A stretch of 64,000 nucleotides of DNA from Selenomonas sp. TAMA-11512 (GCF_037076525.1 NZ_AP029018.1:1575001-1639000); one strand, 5' to 3'; counted from the stretch's first letter, positions 9,474-19,321 are shown. The notes: generated from the sequence alone by a model not told the origin. Program-made: numbers and translations.

Positions 9474-10448
9474 TCATAGCCATGAAACGTACACGTCATA
9501 GATGGAAAATGCCGCATACGCAAAGAGCATAAACAAAATCGCAGCCGTATACATGAGACGAATTGTATCTCTTATCGCACCGGCATCAACGGGCTGCTCA
9601 GGATCCCCCATATGCGCGCGAAAGTGCACCTCTCCAAAGTATAGGTTCTCACCGCCAAGTCGTATTCCAAGAGCTCCCGCCACAGGAGCCTCGGCGTATC
9701 CGCCGTTCGGGCTCGGATGCTTCGAAGCGTCCCGCCAAAGCATCCGCCATGCCCCCACGGCATCCTTCCGCAAAAGGAACGCCGCTATCACAAAGAGAAT
9801 GCCTGTCATCCGGGCGGGAATATAGTTCAGCACATCGTCCAGGCGCGCGGCAATCTTTCCGAAGTAAAGATATTTCTCATTTCGATAGCCGATCATCGCG
9901 TCCATCGTGTTGGACGCCCGATAGAGGACAGCCAGAGGCAAGCCTCCGATAAAATAGAAAAAAAGCGGCGCTATGACACCATCCACCGTATTCTCGGCGA
10001 CCGTCTCGACAGCGGCACGCGCAATCTCCGCCTCATCAAGCGTCTCCGTATCACGACTGACGATCATGCCGACCGCCTGTCGGGCGGCGGCGATGTCCTT
10101 CTCCCGCAAGAGATGGTAGATTTCCATTCCCGCCTCCGCCAAGCTCCGCGGCGAAATCATAAAGGCGAGTGCAATCGACTCCAGCGCCATCCCCAAATGC
10201 GGCAGCCTCAGCTGACGAAAGAGCTTCTCCATCCCTTCCGCTGCATTAAAGCAGAGAAGGAGAACGATCAGGAGCAGCATCCCGCCCATGAAAAGCTTCT
10301 TCCCTGCATCGTCCGTCGCTCGGTAAAAGACCCTTTCCAAGAAGGCAATCATAGAACCCATCAGAGCCACAGGATGATATTTTGACCTCGGATCCCCCAG
10401 AAGGCAATCCACAAAAAAGGCGCCAAAAACAATCACCAACTGCTCCAT
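9474..10448 (-). CDS. cbiB: Adenosylcobinamide-phosphate synthase CbiB
   Basis: Membrane enzyme that amidates adenosylcobyrate with aminopropanol (phosphate). About 324 aa with the family N-terminus FVDCLLGDPRSKYHPVALMG and several membrane spans; SRDTETLDEAEIARAAVETV and ENTVDGVIAPLF are typical of CbiB. I use the ATG at 10448, which shares one base with the cbiP stop (TGATG), rather than the longer frame from 10505, which runs back into cbiP. Confidence 0.94.
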   Translation of the reverse strand: MEQLVIVFGAFFVDCLLGDPRSKYHPVALMGSMIAFLERVFYRATDDAGKKLFMGGMLLLIVLLLCFNAAEGMEKLFRQLRLPHLGMALESIALAFMISPRSLAEAGMEIYHLLREKDIAAARQAVGMIVSRDTETLDEAEIARAAVETVAENTVDGVIAPLFFYFIGGLPLAVLYRASNTMDAMIGYRNEKYLYFGKIAARLDDVLNYIPARMTGILFVIAAFLLRKDAVGAWRMLWRDASKHPSPNGGYAEAPVAGALGIRLGGENLYFGEVHFRAHMGDPEQPVDAGAIRDTIRLMYTAAILFMLFAYAAFSIYDVYVSWL

Positions 10449-11980
10449 CAGTCCTGCTCCCCGATCAGTCTGTAAATCGTCTTCATATCGAGCTCGGCGC
10501 GGCACTTCTCCGCCAGTCGATCATAAGCGGCCTGCCGCTCCTTGTGAAGATTTCGCGTCCCCGCCGCAGGCGGCAGACCCTTCCTCTTGCGCAGAATGTT
10601 GAGGATGGAACGTCGAAAATCATCGTGGTCGAAGAGCCCATGCAGATATGTTCCAAAGACAAGCCCGTCCTCGCTGACCGTCCCGCAGCCTGCCATAATC
10701 TCTCCGGAACGCCGCGTAATCGTAAACGGATGCGTCTCCGCGCCGCGTGTACATGTTGTCTGCCCCGTGTGAATCTCATAGCCCAAGAGACCTTCGGCAG
10801 AGACCGTTTCTCCGCAGAAGGAAAGCCCCGATATACTTGCCGTCGCCTGATTCGTCTGCTTCTCTGCGGCGAAGACCGTATGCAGCCCCAAGAGCGACAG
10901 CCCCTCGATCTCTCCGATCGACGACTCTGTTTCCAGCGGGTCGGAGATTCTCTCTCCGAGCATCTGATAGCCGCCGCAGATACCGATGACAGGCGTTCCC
11001 GATCGATGTCTTTCGAGGATGGCGTCCGCCAGTCCGGACGTCTTCAGATACAGCAGATCTTCACTTGTATTCTTGCTGCCGCCCAATAGGATAAGATCGG
11101 GATTGCCAAGCTCTTCCGCCCTGCGCACATAGGTAAGCCGCACATCCTCCTCACCTGCCAGCGCGTCAAAGTCCGTAAAATTCGATATCTTCGGCGTGCG
11201 TATCACAGCCAGTTGTATATCCGCCTGCTTTTCTCCCTCCTTCGCCTCCATCTCATCGAGAGAGACAGAATCCTCCTCGTCAATACCGAGCGCTTCGATG
11301 TGGTGTATGACGCCGAGCACCGGCTTTCCCGTTTTCTCCTCGAGGAAATCAAGCGCCGGCTGCAGCAGCGACACATCCCCGCGAAATTTATTGATGATCA
11401 AGCCCCGAATGAGGGCACGTTCATCTTCCTCCAAAAGCTCAAGCGTACCGACTAAGGACGCCAGCGCTCCTCCGCGATCGATGTCCGCGATCAGGAGGAC
11501 AGGCGCCTGCAAATACTTTGCCACGCGCATATTGACGATATCGTTTGCCTTGAGATTGACCTCGGCTGGGCTTCCGGCCCCTTCAATGACAATCGTATCA
11601 TAGTCGCGGTCAAGGCGGGCAAGCGCCTCTTTGACTGTATCAAATGCCTTCAGCGAATAGCCGCGATGGTATTCCCTCGCCGTCATATTGCCGACCGGCT
11701 TTCCCATCAGCACGACCTGTGATTTCGCGTCGCCCGTGGGCTTCAAGAGCACGGGATTCATATCGACAAACGGCTCGAGACCGGCCGCCTCCGCCTGCGC
11801 TACCTGCGCGCGCCCCATCTCATCGCCGTCTCTCGTCACGAAGGAATTGAGCGCCATATTCTGTGCCTTGAAGGGGACGACACGCTGTCCATCCTGATAA
11901 AAGATACGGCAGAGAGCGGTCGTCAGAATGCTCTTTCCGACATGGGAACTCGTCCCCATGAGCATGATATGCTTTGCCAC
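10448..11980 (-). CDS. cbiP: Cobyric acid synthase CbiP
   Basis: Glutamine-dependent amidase that adds four amides (b, d, e, g) to adenosylcobyrinate a,c-diamide. The 510-aa protein has an N-terminal dethiobiotin-synthetase-like ATPase domain (MGTSSHVGKSILTTALCR) and a C-terminal GATase-1-like domain with the nucleophile in GICGGYQMLG near 338 and YLHGLFDHDDF near 445. The start is a GTG at 11980 with GGAGGAG about 6 bases upstream. It lies 12 bases after cobU. Confidence 0.96.
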   Translation of the reverse strand: MAKHIMLMGTSSHVGKSILTTALCRIFYQDGQRVVPFKAQNMALNSFVTRDGDEMGRAQVAQAEAAGLEPFVDMNPVLLKPTGDAKSQVVLMGKPVGNMTAREYHRGYSLKAFDTVKEALARLDRDYDTIVIEGAGSPAEVNLKANDIVNMRVAKYLQAPVLLIADIDRGGALASLVGTLELLEEDERALIRGLIINKFRGDVSLLQPALDFLEEKTGKPVLGVIHHIEALGIDEEDSVSLDEMEAKEGEKQADIQLAVIRTPKISNFTDFDALAGEEDVRLTYVRRAEELGNPDLILLGGSKNTSEDLLYLKTSGLADAILERHRSGTPVIGICGGYQMLGERISDPLETESSIGEIEGLSLLGLHTVFAAEKQTNQATASISGLSFCGETVSAEGLLGYEIHTGQTTCTRGAETHPFTITRRSGEIMAGCGTVSEDGLVFGTYLHGLFDHDDFRRSILNILRKRKGLPPAAGTRNLHKERQAAYDRLAEKCRAELDMKTIYRLIGEQD

Positions 11981-11992
11981 GCAAAACTCCTC

Positions 11993-12583
11993 CTATTCGA
12001 CACGCTCTGCCCACTTCTTCAAATCGATTGCCAGTCCGCATGTAACGAGGTACACTTCGTCCGCCAGCGCAGCCGCCTTCTGATTTACGATTCCCACCAT
12101 ATCCCGATAGAGTCTGGATAGGTGATTATCGGGGACAATGCCCGTCCCCACCTCATTCGTCACGAAAACAACATCGGCGGGAGTCTCTTTCGCCGCGCGG
12201 AGAAGCCGTGCCGCATAGGCGATTGTGCGTTCATAAAGCGTCTCCTCCGCCGCATAACGGTCCGTCTTCGCATTGATGAGCGGCACGTTTTCCTCTGATA
12301 AGATAAAATTGCTCAGATACATCGTCAGACAATCAAAGAGAATCATCTCATATTTTTGCCCCGCTTCCAAAATCGCATGCTCGGCGTTTTTGGGAGCTTC
12401 CCACAGCCCCCAGTCCGAAGGGCGGCGCTCCCGATGCAGACGGATACGGTATGCCATCTCGTCATCGAGCACCTCCGCCGTCGCGATGTAAGCGACAGGG
12501 CAGTTCGCCCGCGCGGCATACCGCTCCGCATAGCTGCTCTTTCCCGAGCGCGCTCCGCCTGTGATCAGTATTATGCGCCCCAT
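11993..12583 (-). CDS. cobU: Adenosylcobinamide kinase/guanylyltransferase CobU
   Basis: Bifunctional enzyme that phosphorylates and then guanylylates adenosylcobinamide. It starts MGRIILITGGARSGKSSYAE, with the P-loop and adjoining residues specific for CobU, and contains VTNEVGTGIVPDNHLSRLYRD near 120-140. The ATG at 12583 has GAGGAG 6 bases upstream and overlaps the cbiA 3' end by 13 bases; the longer frame to 12676 is not conserved in character. About 196 aa. Confidence 0.95.
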   Translation of the reverse strand: MGRIILITGGARSGKSSYAERYAARANCPVAYIATAEVLDDEMAYRIRLHRERRPSDWGLWEAPKNAEHAILEAGQKYEMILFDCLTMYLSNFILSEENVPLINAKTDRYAAEETLYERTIAYAARLLRAAKETPADVVFVTNEVGTGIVPDNHLSRLYRDMVGIVNQKAAALADEVYLVTCGLAIDLKKWAERVE

Positions 12584-13956
12584 CTGTATCTCCTCGCCGC
12601 CTCCATGAAATGCACGGCCGCCTCTCCGGCTCCGGCAAAGTGTATGTGCAGGTATGAGCCCAGCACATTCTTCCACGCCTGCCCCGCGGGATATTTTCTG
12701 TCGTCTCGCAGCTTTGTAAAGATAAAGGGACGCTCTGCACGACCCTTTTCCTCCTGCTCGACGGAAAAGTGAAACTCATGTCCATGAAAAATATCGCCGC
12801 TCTTTCCGAGACAAGTATCCGTACGCAGCTCCGCTTCGACGTAACCGACCATTTGCAGTTTTTCGGTCATCCTTGCCGTTCCGGACAGAACCCCGACCAT
12901 CGAATGCGTCACACCGGCAAAATCCACAAGCCGCTCCAAGAGATACATATAGCCGCCGCACTCGGCATAAACAGGCAGTCCCGCCTCCGCCGCCCCGCGG
13001 ATGGAGGTACGCATGGACACATTCCGAGCGAGTTCTTTGGAAAACATCTCCGGAAAGCCTCCGCCGATGATCAAGGCGTCCGCCTCCGGCAGCTTCGCAT
13101 CGCGAAGCGGACTGAAAAAAATCATCTCGGCTCCCAGCCCCTCCAAAACGGCAAGGCTTTCCGGATAGTAGAAGGAAAACGCCTCATCGTGCGCCACGGC
13201 GATTCGGACATGCTTTTCCTGTATGGAGGCCGCCTGCACAGATATCCCTGCGGCAGGCACATCCATCGGTCGAGCCGCCTTAGCCAGCTCCAGGATTCCA
13301 TCCACGTCGAGTTCCCGCTCCATCAGCTCACCCATGCGGTCAACGACCTCCGGTGCTTTGTTCTCCTCTGTCGGGAGAAGCCCCAGATGACGCTCCGGCA
13401 TGGTGAGACTCGCATCGCGTCGTACAGCGCCGAGAACAGGCATCCCGATTCCCTGCATCGCCTCCCGTATCATGCTCTCATGTGTCGGTGAGCCGAGACG
13501 GTTTAGGAGAACCCCTCGAAGCTCCACCTCTCGGTCATAGTCTCGATACCCCATGGCGATCGCCGCGGCTGAAGCGCCCATCGATTTCGCGTCGATGACA
13601 AGGAGCACGGGGGCATCGAGCAGCTTTGCGATTTCCGCTGTTGAGGACACGCCCCGCCGCCCGCCATCGTAAAGTCCCATGACACCTTCCATGACGGCAA
13701 TATCCGCCTCCTGCGCCGTTCTCGCGAACAGCACGCGGAGTTCTTCCGCGGGGAGCAGCCAGCTGTCAAGATTGTGCGAGGGACGCCCGGACGCTAACCG
13801 ATGGTACCCTGTATCGATATAATCCGGACCGACCTTATACGACTGCACACGAAGCCCACGCTCTCGGAGCGCGCGAAGAAGTCCCGTCACAAGCGTCGTT
13901 TTGCCGGAGCCGGATGAGACCGCCGCCACCACAAGCCGAGGAATCTGTGTTCTCAT
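12571..13956 (-). CDS. cbiA: Cobyrinate a,c-diamide synthase CbiA
   Basis: ATP- and glutamine-dependent amidation of the a and c side chains of cobyrinate. The 461-aa protein has an N-terminal ATPase P-loop GSGKTTLVTGLLRAL, VMEGVMGLYDG near 90, and a C-terminal GATase domain with PVYAECGGYMYLLE near 333. It overlaps the cbiC stop by 4 bases (ATGA). Confidence 0.96.
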   Translation of the reverse strand: MRTQIPRLVVAAVSSGSGKTTLVTGLLRALRERGLRVQSYKVGPDYIDTGYHRLASGRPSHNLDSWLLPAEELRVLFARTAQEADIAVMEGVMGLYDGGRRGVSSTAEIAKLLDAPVLLVIDAKSMGASAAAIAMGYRDYDREVELRGVLLNRLGSPTHESMIREAMQGIGMPVLGAVRRDASLTMPERHLGLLPTEENKAPEVVDRMGELMERELDVDGILELAKAARPMDVPAAGISVQAASIQEKHVRIAVAHDEAFSFYYPESLAVLEGLGAEMIFFSPLRDAKLPEADALIIGGGFPEMFSKELARNVSMRTSIRGAAEAGLPVYAECGGYMYLLERLVDFAGVTHSMVGVLSGTARMTEKLQMVGYVEAELRTDTCLGKSGDIFHGHEFHFSVEQEEKGRAERPFIFTKLRDDRKYPAGQAWKNVLGSYLHIHFAGAGEAAVHFMEAARRYRWGA

Positions 13957-14585
13957 CTCGTATTGTCCAGCAGATACATTACAGCATTGACTGCCGCGGC
14001 AGCAATCGGACTGCCGCCCTTCGTCCCTTCAACCGTGATATACGGCACCTTCGTATTCTTCGCCAGGAGCTCTTTTGAGTCCGCCGCGCCGACGAAGCCG
14101 ACCGGGATGCCGACAATCGCCGCCGGGCGAATACCTTCCTCCTCGACGAGGCGCAGCACCTCAAAAAGTGCCGTAGGCGCATTGCCGATCGCGACAACCG
14201 CGCCGTCCAGTGCTTTTCCGAAGGCACGCATCGCCGCCATAGAGCGCGTGATACCCGCCTTCTTGGCAATCTCCGCGATCTCCTCGTCCGCCACACGACA
14301 AAAAACCTCGCCGCCAAACGAGGCGAGCTTCTTCTTATTGATGCCCGTCCTGACCATCTCGACATCCGTGTATATATTTGCGCCGCGTTTAAATGCCTGC
14401 TGCATCGACACAATCACATCCGGGTGCATCCGAATGATCGGCGCGTACTCCACATCCCCTGAGGCGTGGATAATACGTGAATACACTTTCACTGCCTCTT
14501 CATTTAAATGAAGTCCGTCCAAGTGCGGTGCGATGATCTCCATGCTGCGGTTCTCGATCTCCATCGGCTGCTTAATAAAGTCCAT
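13953..14585 (-). CDS. cbiC: Cobalt-precorrin-8 methylmutase CbiC
   Basis: Catalyses the C11-to-C12 methyl shift giving cobyrinate. The protein is 210 aa, normal for CbiC/CobH, with RIIHASGDVEYAPIIRMHPD near residue 40 (catalytic His in the IHASGD segment), DVEMVRTGI near 75 and GNAPTALFEVLRLVEE near 140. The start overlaps cbiJ by 14 bases; an internal ATG is possible but less likely. Confidence 0.95.
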   Translation of the reverse strand: MDFIKQPMEIENRSMEIIAPHLDGLHLNEEAVKVYSRIIHASGDVEYAPIIRMHPDVIVSMQQAFKRGANIYTDVEMVRTGINKKKLASFGGEVFCRVADEEIAEIAKKAGITRSMAAMRAFGKALDGAVVAIGNAPTALFEVLRLVEEEGIRPAAIVGIPVGFVGAADSKELLAKNTKVPYITVEGTKGGSPIAAAAVNAVMYLLDNTR

Positions 14586-15345
14586 TCGTTACCTCTTTCA
14601 AAAATGTCAGTACTCCTTCAAAATCCTCGGCAAGGCGATCGTAGGCGATGTGCGGACGATCGATCAGCACGATGGGCACCTGAAGCGCCATCGCCGCCGA
14701 AATCTTCGTATCCGTGCCTCCAACGGCGCCGCTGTTCTTCGTGACGACGACATCCGCGTTGTATTTTCGATACAGCTCTATGTTAAGCTCTTCCGAAAAG
14801 GGCCCCTGCATGGCTATGATTTCTTTCGGTGTAAAGCCCAGCTCCTCACATTCCTTGAGCACCCGGCTGTCCGGCAGGACACGTATTGTCAGACACTTAT
14901 CCCGGAGCGCCTCGGAGCTCTTAAAGATGTGCAGGCGACGGCTCCCCGTCGTCAAGAAAATATGTTCTCCGAGTGAAGCGGCTGCTTCAGCCGCTTCCTC
15001 GTAGCTTGTCACGCGATGCAGTCTCTCATAGACGATCGGTGTCTCCGCGCGCTCATAGCGAATGTAAGGCACACAAAGCGCTCGACAAGCCTCCATTGCA
15101 TTTTGCGAGACATTTTCCGCATAGGGATGACTTGCATCGACAAAGCACTTGATCGCATGCTCCTCTAAATACGCCTCCAGCGCATCTCTATCCAACGGCT
15201 CATCATTGATCCGCATCTTCGGATAGGCTTCCAGCAGTGACTTCCCATATCGGCTCACCACGGATGCCGTAACTTCATACCCCGCCTCCAGGATGGCGCC
15301 CGCAAGCTCTCTGCCGTCCTGCGTGCCGGCTGCCACAAAGATCAT
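14572..15345 (-). CDS. cbiJ: Cobalt-precorrin-6A reductase CbiJ
   Basis: NAD(P)H-dependent reduction of the macrocycle of cobalt-precorrin-6A. The 257-aa protein begins IFVAAGTQDGRELAGAILEAG, has FVDASHPYAENVSQNA near 90, LTTGSRRLHIFK near 130 and VTKNSGAVGGTDTKISAA near 205, all CobK/CbiJ signatures. It overlaps cbiH by 4 bases and cbiC by 14. Confidence 0.93.
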   Translation of the reverse strand: MIFVAAGTQDGRELAGAILEAGYEVTASVVSRYGKSLLEAYPKMRINDEPLDRDALEAYLEEHAIKCFVDASHPYAENVSQNAMEACRALCVPYIRYERAETPIVYERLHRVTSYEEAAEAAASLGEHIFLTTGSRRLHIFKSSEALRDKCLTIRVLPDSRVLKECEELGFTPKEIIAMQGPFSEELNIELYRKYNADVVVTKNSGAVGGTDTKISAAMALQVPIVLIDRPHIAYDRLAEDFEGVLTFLKEVTNGLY

Positions 15346-16082
15346 AGAGCATACCCTCGGGGCGTCAGCATATAGCCGTCTTTGACGTAGGTCTTGCTGC
15401 TGCCGATGATGACGAGCGAAAACATATCGATGTCCTCACCCGTAAAGTCCCGCAGCGTCGATATCACCTTCACCTCGTCGGGGCGTGTCGCCGCGCTGAC
15501 AATCCCCACCGGCGTATCCGGCGACTTATATTTCAGCAAAATCTCGCGGATTTCTTCAATGTGCGTTACACGCTTTTTGCTCTTCGGATTGTAGAGGGCA
15601 ATGACAAAATCTCCCTGCGCCGCCATATCGGCACGCTTCTTGATAAGCTCCCACGGGGTCATGAGATCGCTCAGACTGATGACCGCAAAATCATGCATCA
15701 GAGGCGCTCCCAGTGCTGCAGCCGCCGCATTGACCGCTGATACGCCGGGGATCGTGCCTCCATAGACGGGACGACACTCCTCCGGCTCCTGCAGCAAGAG
15801 CTCAAGAATGAGCCCTGCCATGCCGTAGACACCCGCGTCACCGCTCGAAACGACGACTGTCTCCGCCCCCTCTTTCGCTTTCTCGACGGCCATCCTGCAG
15901 CGGTCAATCTCCTGCATCATTCCCGTGCCGATGACCTCTTTATCGGCCAAAAGCGTCTCTATGAGCTTGATATATGTCGTGTATCCCGCAATGCAGTCCG
16001 CACGCTCGATTGCTTCTCTCGCGCGGGGGGTCATATCCATGAGAGCTCCCGGGCCGATGCCTACTACCGTTAATTTCGCCAT
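15342..16082 (-). CDS. cbiH: Cobalt-precorrin-3B C17-methyltransferase CbiH
   Basis: SAM-dependent methylation at C17 with ring contraction. The 246-aa tetrapyrrole methylase starts AKLTVVGIGPGALMDMTPRA with the N-terminal GxGPG, then VVVSSGDAGVYGMAGL near 80 and GIPGVSAVNAAAAALGAPL near 110. CobJ and CbiH share the fold; the oxygen-independent context (CbiD, CbiG present) indicates the cobalt-early form. It lies 8 bases after cbiG. Confidence 0.93.
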   Translation of the reverse strand: MAKLTVVGIGPGALMDMTPRAREAIERADCIAGYTTYIKLIETLLADKEVIGTGMMQEIDRCRMAVEKAKEGAETVVVSSGDAGVYGMAGLILELLLQEPEECRPVYGGTIPGVSAVNAAAAALGAPLMHDFAVISLSDLMTPWELIKKRADMAAQGDFVIALYNPKSKKRVTHIEEIREILLKYKSPDTPVGIVSAATRPDEVKVISTLRDFTGEDIDMFSLVIIGSSKTYVKDGYMLTPRGYAL

Positions 16083-16090
16083 GATTTCTC

Positions 16091-17212
16091 CTATCTTTCC
16101 CAGAGAAGTGCCACCGTCACATTGTTATACTTCGTCTTCGGAAGCGCGCGGATACCGGACTCCACCGATGCGTAAGCCGCCGCCTCGGCGACATTGCCGA
16201 CGCCGATCGTCATCTTGACAAATTGTGACTCCTCAAGGCTGTACTTCTTTATCTGATACGCGAGCGCGATGTTCTCATGGAAATCAATTTCGACTCCCAT
16301 GCGCTTCGCCGCCTCCAAAAGGCCTTCTTCGTTGCGCTTGACAACCGTGGTTGCCACCATCGAAATGTGACGTACCGACAAGTCAAGCTTTTTCGTCGCG
16401 GCCTTCAATGCCCCGATGATCTCCGGCGCCAATGTGCCTGCACGGCATCCGACACCCGCAACCAAGCGACGCGGCAGGAGATTGAGGACACGCGTGTTAT
16501 AGACCGCGTCATCTGTGATGTAGACAATATTTCCGGGGAAGGAATGCACCGCCTCCGGAAACGCGAAGCCAGCCTGAATCCCCATGCGCTCCAATGCCTT
16601 ATAAGTCCACTCCGCCGTCTTCATGGACTTGTTGATCAGGTAATGAACCTCTTTTCCCTGCAGGAGCGCCATATTGATCATCTGTATCTGCTCCTTCGGC
16701 CATGGATGCAGGGCAAGCTGCCCGGCAAACGCGTCGGGAGCCTGCACACCCTCGCGATCCGTAGCCGTTGTAATGACAGGTGTCGCGTGCAGCTTCTCGG
16801 CAATCTGCTCCGCGAGCCGATTCGCGCCGCCGACATGCCCCGACAGCAGGCTGATAACGAAACGCCCCGTTTCATCCATGACGAGAACCGCGGGATCGGT
16901 GAGCTTATCCTTGATGACAGGCGCTAGGAGACGTACGACGATTCCCGTCGCCATAATGCAGATGAGCGCGTCATAGGAGGCAAACGCCGATTGCAATGTC
17001 GGCCCCAGCTCCGCAAAGGTATTCGTTGCCTCGGCTTCTGCCATCTTGGTTTTTCCGGTAATAATGATTCGTTGCTTCTCGACGTCTGTCTCCGCAATAT
17101 CCGCCTCGGCAAGGTCCTCCTTGACATAGATATCCGCTCCGTCAAGTACCTCACGAAGCCGCCTTGCCTGCTTGTACCCGGCCGCCGTGATGGCAAATAC
17201 CGCGACTCTCAT
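16091..17212 (-). CDS. cbiG: Cobalt-precorrin-5A hydrolase CbiG
   Basis: Opens the delta-lactone of cobalt-precorrin-5A with loss of the C2 fragment. The 373-aa protein has the CbiG N-terminal domain (ITAAGYKQARRLREV), the central region with SLLSGHVGGANRLAEQIAE near 125 and the C-terminal GVGCRAGT segment near 258. CbiG is diagnostic of the anaerobic route. Start overlaps cbiF by 4 bases. Confidence 0.95.
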   Translation of the reverse strand: MRVAVFAITAAGYKQARRLREVLDGADIYVKEDLAEADIAETDVEKQRIIITGKTKMAEAEATNTFAELGPTLQSAFASYDALICIMATGIVVRLLAPVIKDKLTDPAVLVMDETGRFVISLLSGHVGGANRLAEQIAEKLHATPVITTATDREGVQAPDAFAGQLALHPWPKEQIQMINMALLQGKEVHYLINKSMKTAEWTYKALERMGIQAGFAFPEAVHSFPGNIVYITDDAVYNTRVLNLLPRRLVAGVGCRAGTLAPEIIGALKAATKKLDLSVRHISMVATTVVKRNEEGLLEAAKRMGVEIDFHENIALAYQIKKYSLEESQFVKMTIGVGNVAEAAAYASVESGIRALPKTKYNNVTVALLWER

Positions 17213-17979
17213 CCCTGATTTCCCTCTCTGAAGCCATGACTGAACTCCGGCGCGTAGAGTCTGGACAGCTCATAATCCGCGCCGAGACAATGGCTGACGA
17301 CAATCATCGCCGTACGATCAATATCTTTATCCGCGATTTCCTCAACAATCGTCTGCAGGGTCGCACGCACAATTTTTTCCTCCGGCCAAGAAGCCCTCTG
17401 CACAATGGCAATCGGCGTTGTCTCCGGATACCCGCCTGCGATGAGCTCACGAACGACCTCATCCAGCATCGAAATCGACAGAAAAATGCACATCGTCGCC
17501 TGATGGGCAGCCAGTGCGCGCAGCTTTTCCCGCTCCGGCACAGGCGTGCGTCCCTCATTTCGCGTGATGATGACCGTCTGTGATATCCCTGGGAGCGTAT
17601 ACTCCTGCTTCAGCGCGGCCGCCGTAGCCAAAAATGAGCTGACACCGGGAACAACCTCGTAGCGAATCCCCTTTTTATCGAGCGCATCCATCTGCTCCTG
17701 TATGGCCCCGTAAATGGCGGGATCGCCCGTATGCAGGCGAACGACTGACTTGTCTGCCTGCACCGCCTGTTCGATGACCGCGATGACCTCCGGGAGCGTC
17801 ATTGATGCCGAATTATGAATCTCTGCCCCCGTCTTTGCCATCGTGAGCAGTGCGGGATTGACGAGCGATCCCGCATAGATGATGACATCCGCCTCCTCTA
17901 AGAGACGTGCGCCCTTACGTGTGATGAGCTCCGGGTCGCCCGGTCCGGCACCGACAATGTGTACTTGTATCTCTTTCAC
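17209..17979 (-). CDS. cbiF: Cobalt-precorrin-4 C11-methyltransferase CbiF
   Basis: SAM-dependent C11 methylation. The 256-aa tetrapyrrole methylase has HIVGAGPGDPELITRKGARL at the start, RLHTGDPAIYGAIQEQMDAL near 85 and VVPGVSSFLATAAAL near 110. The start codon is GTG, overlapped with the cbiT stop (GTGA). It lies between cbiT and cbiG. Confidence 0.95.
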   Translation of the reverse strand: MKEIQVHIVGAGPGDPELITRKGARLLEEADVIIYAGSLVNPALLTMAKTGAEIHNSASMTLPEVIAVIEQAVQADKSVVRLHTGDPAIYGAIQEQMDALDKKGIRYEVVPGVSSFLATAAALKQEYTLPGISQTVIITRNEGRTPVPEREKLRALAAHQATMCIFLSISMLDEVVRELIAGGYPETTPIAIVQRASWPEEKIVRATLQTIVEEIADKDIDRTAMIVVSHCLGADYELSRLYAPEFSHGFREGNQG

Positions 17980-18599
17980 GCCTCTGCATCCTCTCTGTCC
18001 GTCTCCGGCGCCGCTTCTTCATCTTTGACTGCCGTTACGATTGTAATAGGGTTTTGCGCCGCCTTCATATCATAGCGTCCTACCTGCTTGAGCTGTGTCA
18101 CCTGTACTTCGGCCGCTGTATACGTGAAATCCTCACGCGCACGGAAAAACTCTATTGTCTCCATCAATGTCTGCACCGTAATACAGGTCAGCACAATACG
18201 CCCACCCGGCTTGATTCGAGCGGCCAGATCTGCGAGAATCGCCGGCAATTCCTTTCCGCTCCCGCCGACGAGCGCCGCGTCCAGGCGCTCGGGCAGCTTC
18301 TCCATGCCCTTTGGCGCCTCATTCTGAATGACCGCGAGGTTCATCACCTCGAATTTTTCCTTGTTCTCTCGAAGCAGCTTGATTGCCTCCGGATTGCGCT
18401 CGATGGCATAGACCATCCCCTTCTCCGCCAAGAGTGCTGCCTCGATGGAGAGAGAGCCCGTTCCGGCGCCGATGTCACAGACGAGATCATACGTATCGAT
18501 ACGCGCCGCCGAAAGAGCGAGGATACGAACCTCCTTCTTCGTCATAGGCACCTTGCCCCGTATGAATTCATCGTCCTCTATTCCCGGAAAATGCTTCAT
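17976..18599 (-). CDS. cbiT: Cobalt-precorrin-6B C15-methyltransferase (decarboxylating) CbiT
   Basis: Class I methyltransferase that methylates C15 and decarboxylates the acetate side chain. It opens with GIEDDEFIRGKVPMTKKEVR, the normal CbiT N-terminus, followed by the SAM loop CDIGAGTGSLSIEAA and VGGSGKELPAIL. I choose the ATG at 18599, which overlaps the cbiE stop (ATGA), over a GTG two codons upstream. CbiE and CbiT are separate genes here, not a fused CobL. Confidence 0.94.
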   Translation of the reverse strand: MKHFPGIEDDEFIRGKVPMTKKEVRILALSAARIDTYDLVCDIGAGTGSLSIEAALLAEKGMVYAIERNPEAIKLLRENKEKFEVMNLAVIQNEAPKGMEKLPERLDAALVGGSGKELPAILADLAARIKPGGRIVLTCITVQTLMETIEFFRAREDFTYTAAEVQVTQLKQVGRYDMKAAQNPITIVTAVKDEEAAPETDREDAEA

Positions 18600-19261
18600 G
18601 CACACACCACCAATATTCCATGTGAAACAGCGGGAAGCTCCACCGCTTCACCAAGCGTTGTCTCAATGATCGATTCATCTTCATAGGACAGTCTCGATAG
18701 TATATAGAGCTTTGCCTCCCGCTTCCATCCCAACGAAAGGAGCTTCTCGGGAATGGTTTTCGAATTTTGCTTTGCGTCCGTCAGGAGCCCTAAGACAGCT
18801 CCTTCCTCGTAGGCAAGAACTGCATCCGACGGTGTCCGGCCGTGAAAAGACAGAAATTTGGCTTCATGCCAAGGAATCGCCAGTCTGGAAAAGGCCATCT
18901 GCAAAGAGCTGATACCCGGAATGACCTCGATGGGCTCATCAAGAAAGCGTCGCTTCAAGGCGTCCAAGAGCGAAAAGTAGCCGGGATCGCCCGATACCAA
19001 GACAACGACACGCGCCCGCTGACGCGCCTCATCAATACCATGCAGCACCGCTTCAATATCGGCTCCGATGACAATCTGCTCCTGCTCCTCCCGAGCATAA
19101 TCGGCAAGAGCTCGACGTCCTCCGACAAGTATATCTGCGGACGCAATGGCGCGAAGTGCCGCCGGCAGAACATAATCCTTGCTTCCCGGTCCAATGCCGA
19201 CTACAAGGATAGGATATGCATCCCTGTTGCTGTCCTTTTTCTTTTGCTCCAACCTCATCAC
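18596..19261 (-). CDS. cbiE: Cobalt-precorrin-7 C5-methyltransferase CbiE
   Basis: SAM-dependent tetrapyrrole methylase acting at C5. The 221-aa frame has ILVVGIGPGSKDYVLPAALR near residue 20, VVLVSGDPGYFSLLDAL near 88 and VIPGISSLQMAFSRLAIPW near 112. The reading frame can start at GTG 19261 or ATG 19258; no ribosome site clearly decides. It is coupled to cbiT and follows cbiD after a 60-base gap in which I see no hairpin. Confidence 0.93.
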   Translation of the reverse strand: MMRLEQKKKDSNRDAYPILVVGIGPGSKDYVLPAALRAIASADILVGGRRALADYAREEQEQIVIGADIEAVLHGIDEARQRARVVVLVSGDPGYFSLLDALKRRFLDEPIEVIPGISSLQMAFSRLAIPWHEAKFLSFHGRTPSDAVLAYEEGAVLGLLTDAKQNSKTIPEKLLSLGWKREAKLYILSRLSYEDESIIETTLGEAVELPAVSHGILVVCA

Positions 19262-19321
19262 TCCGGCCTATCTCAAAATATCCCGTATTTTCTTATTATG
19301 ATATGTTTACCTTTTTTCCTG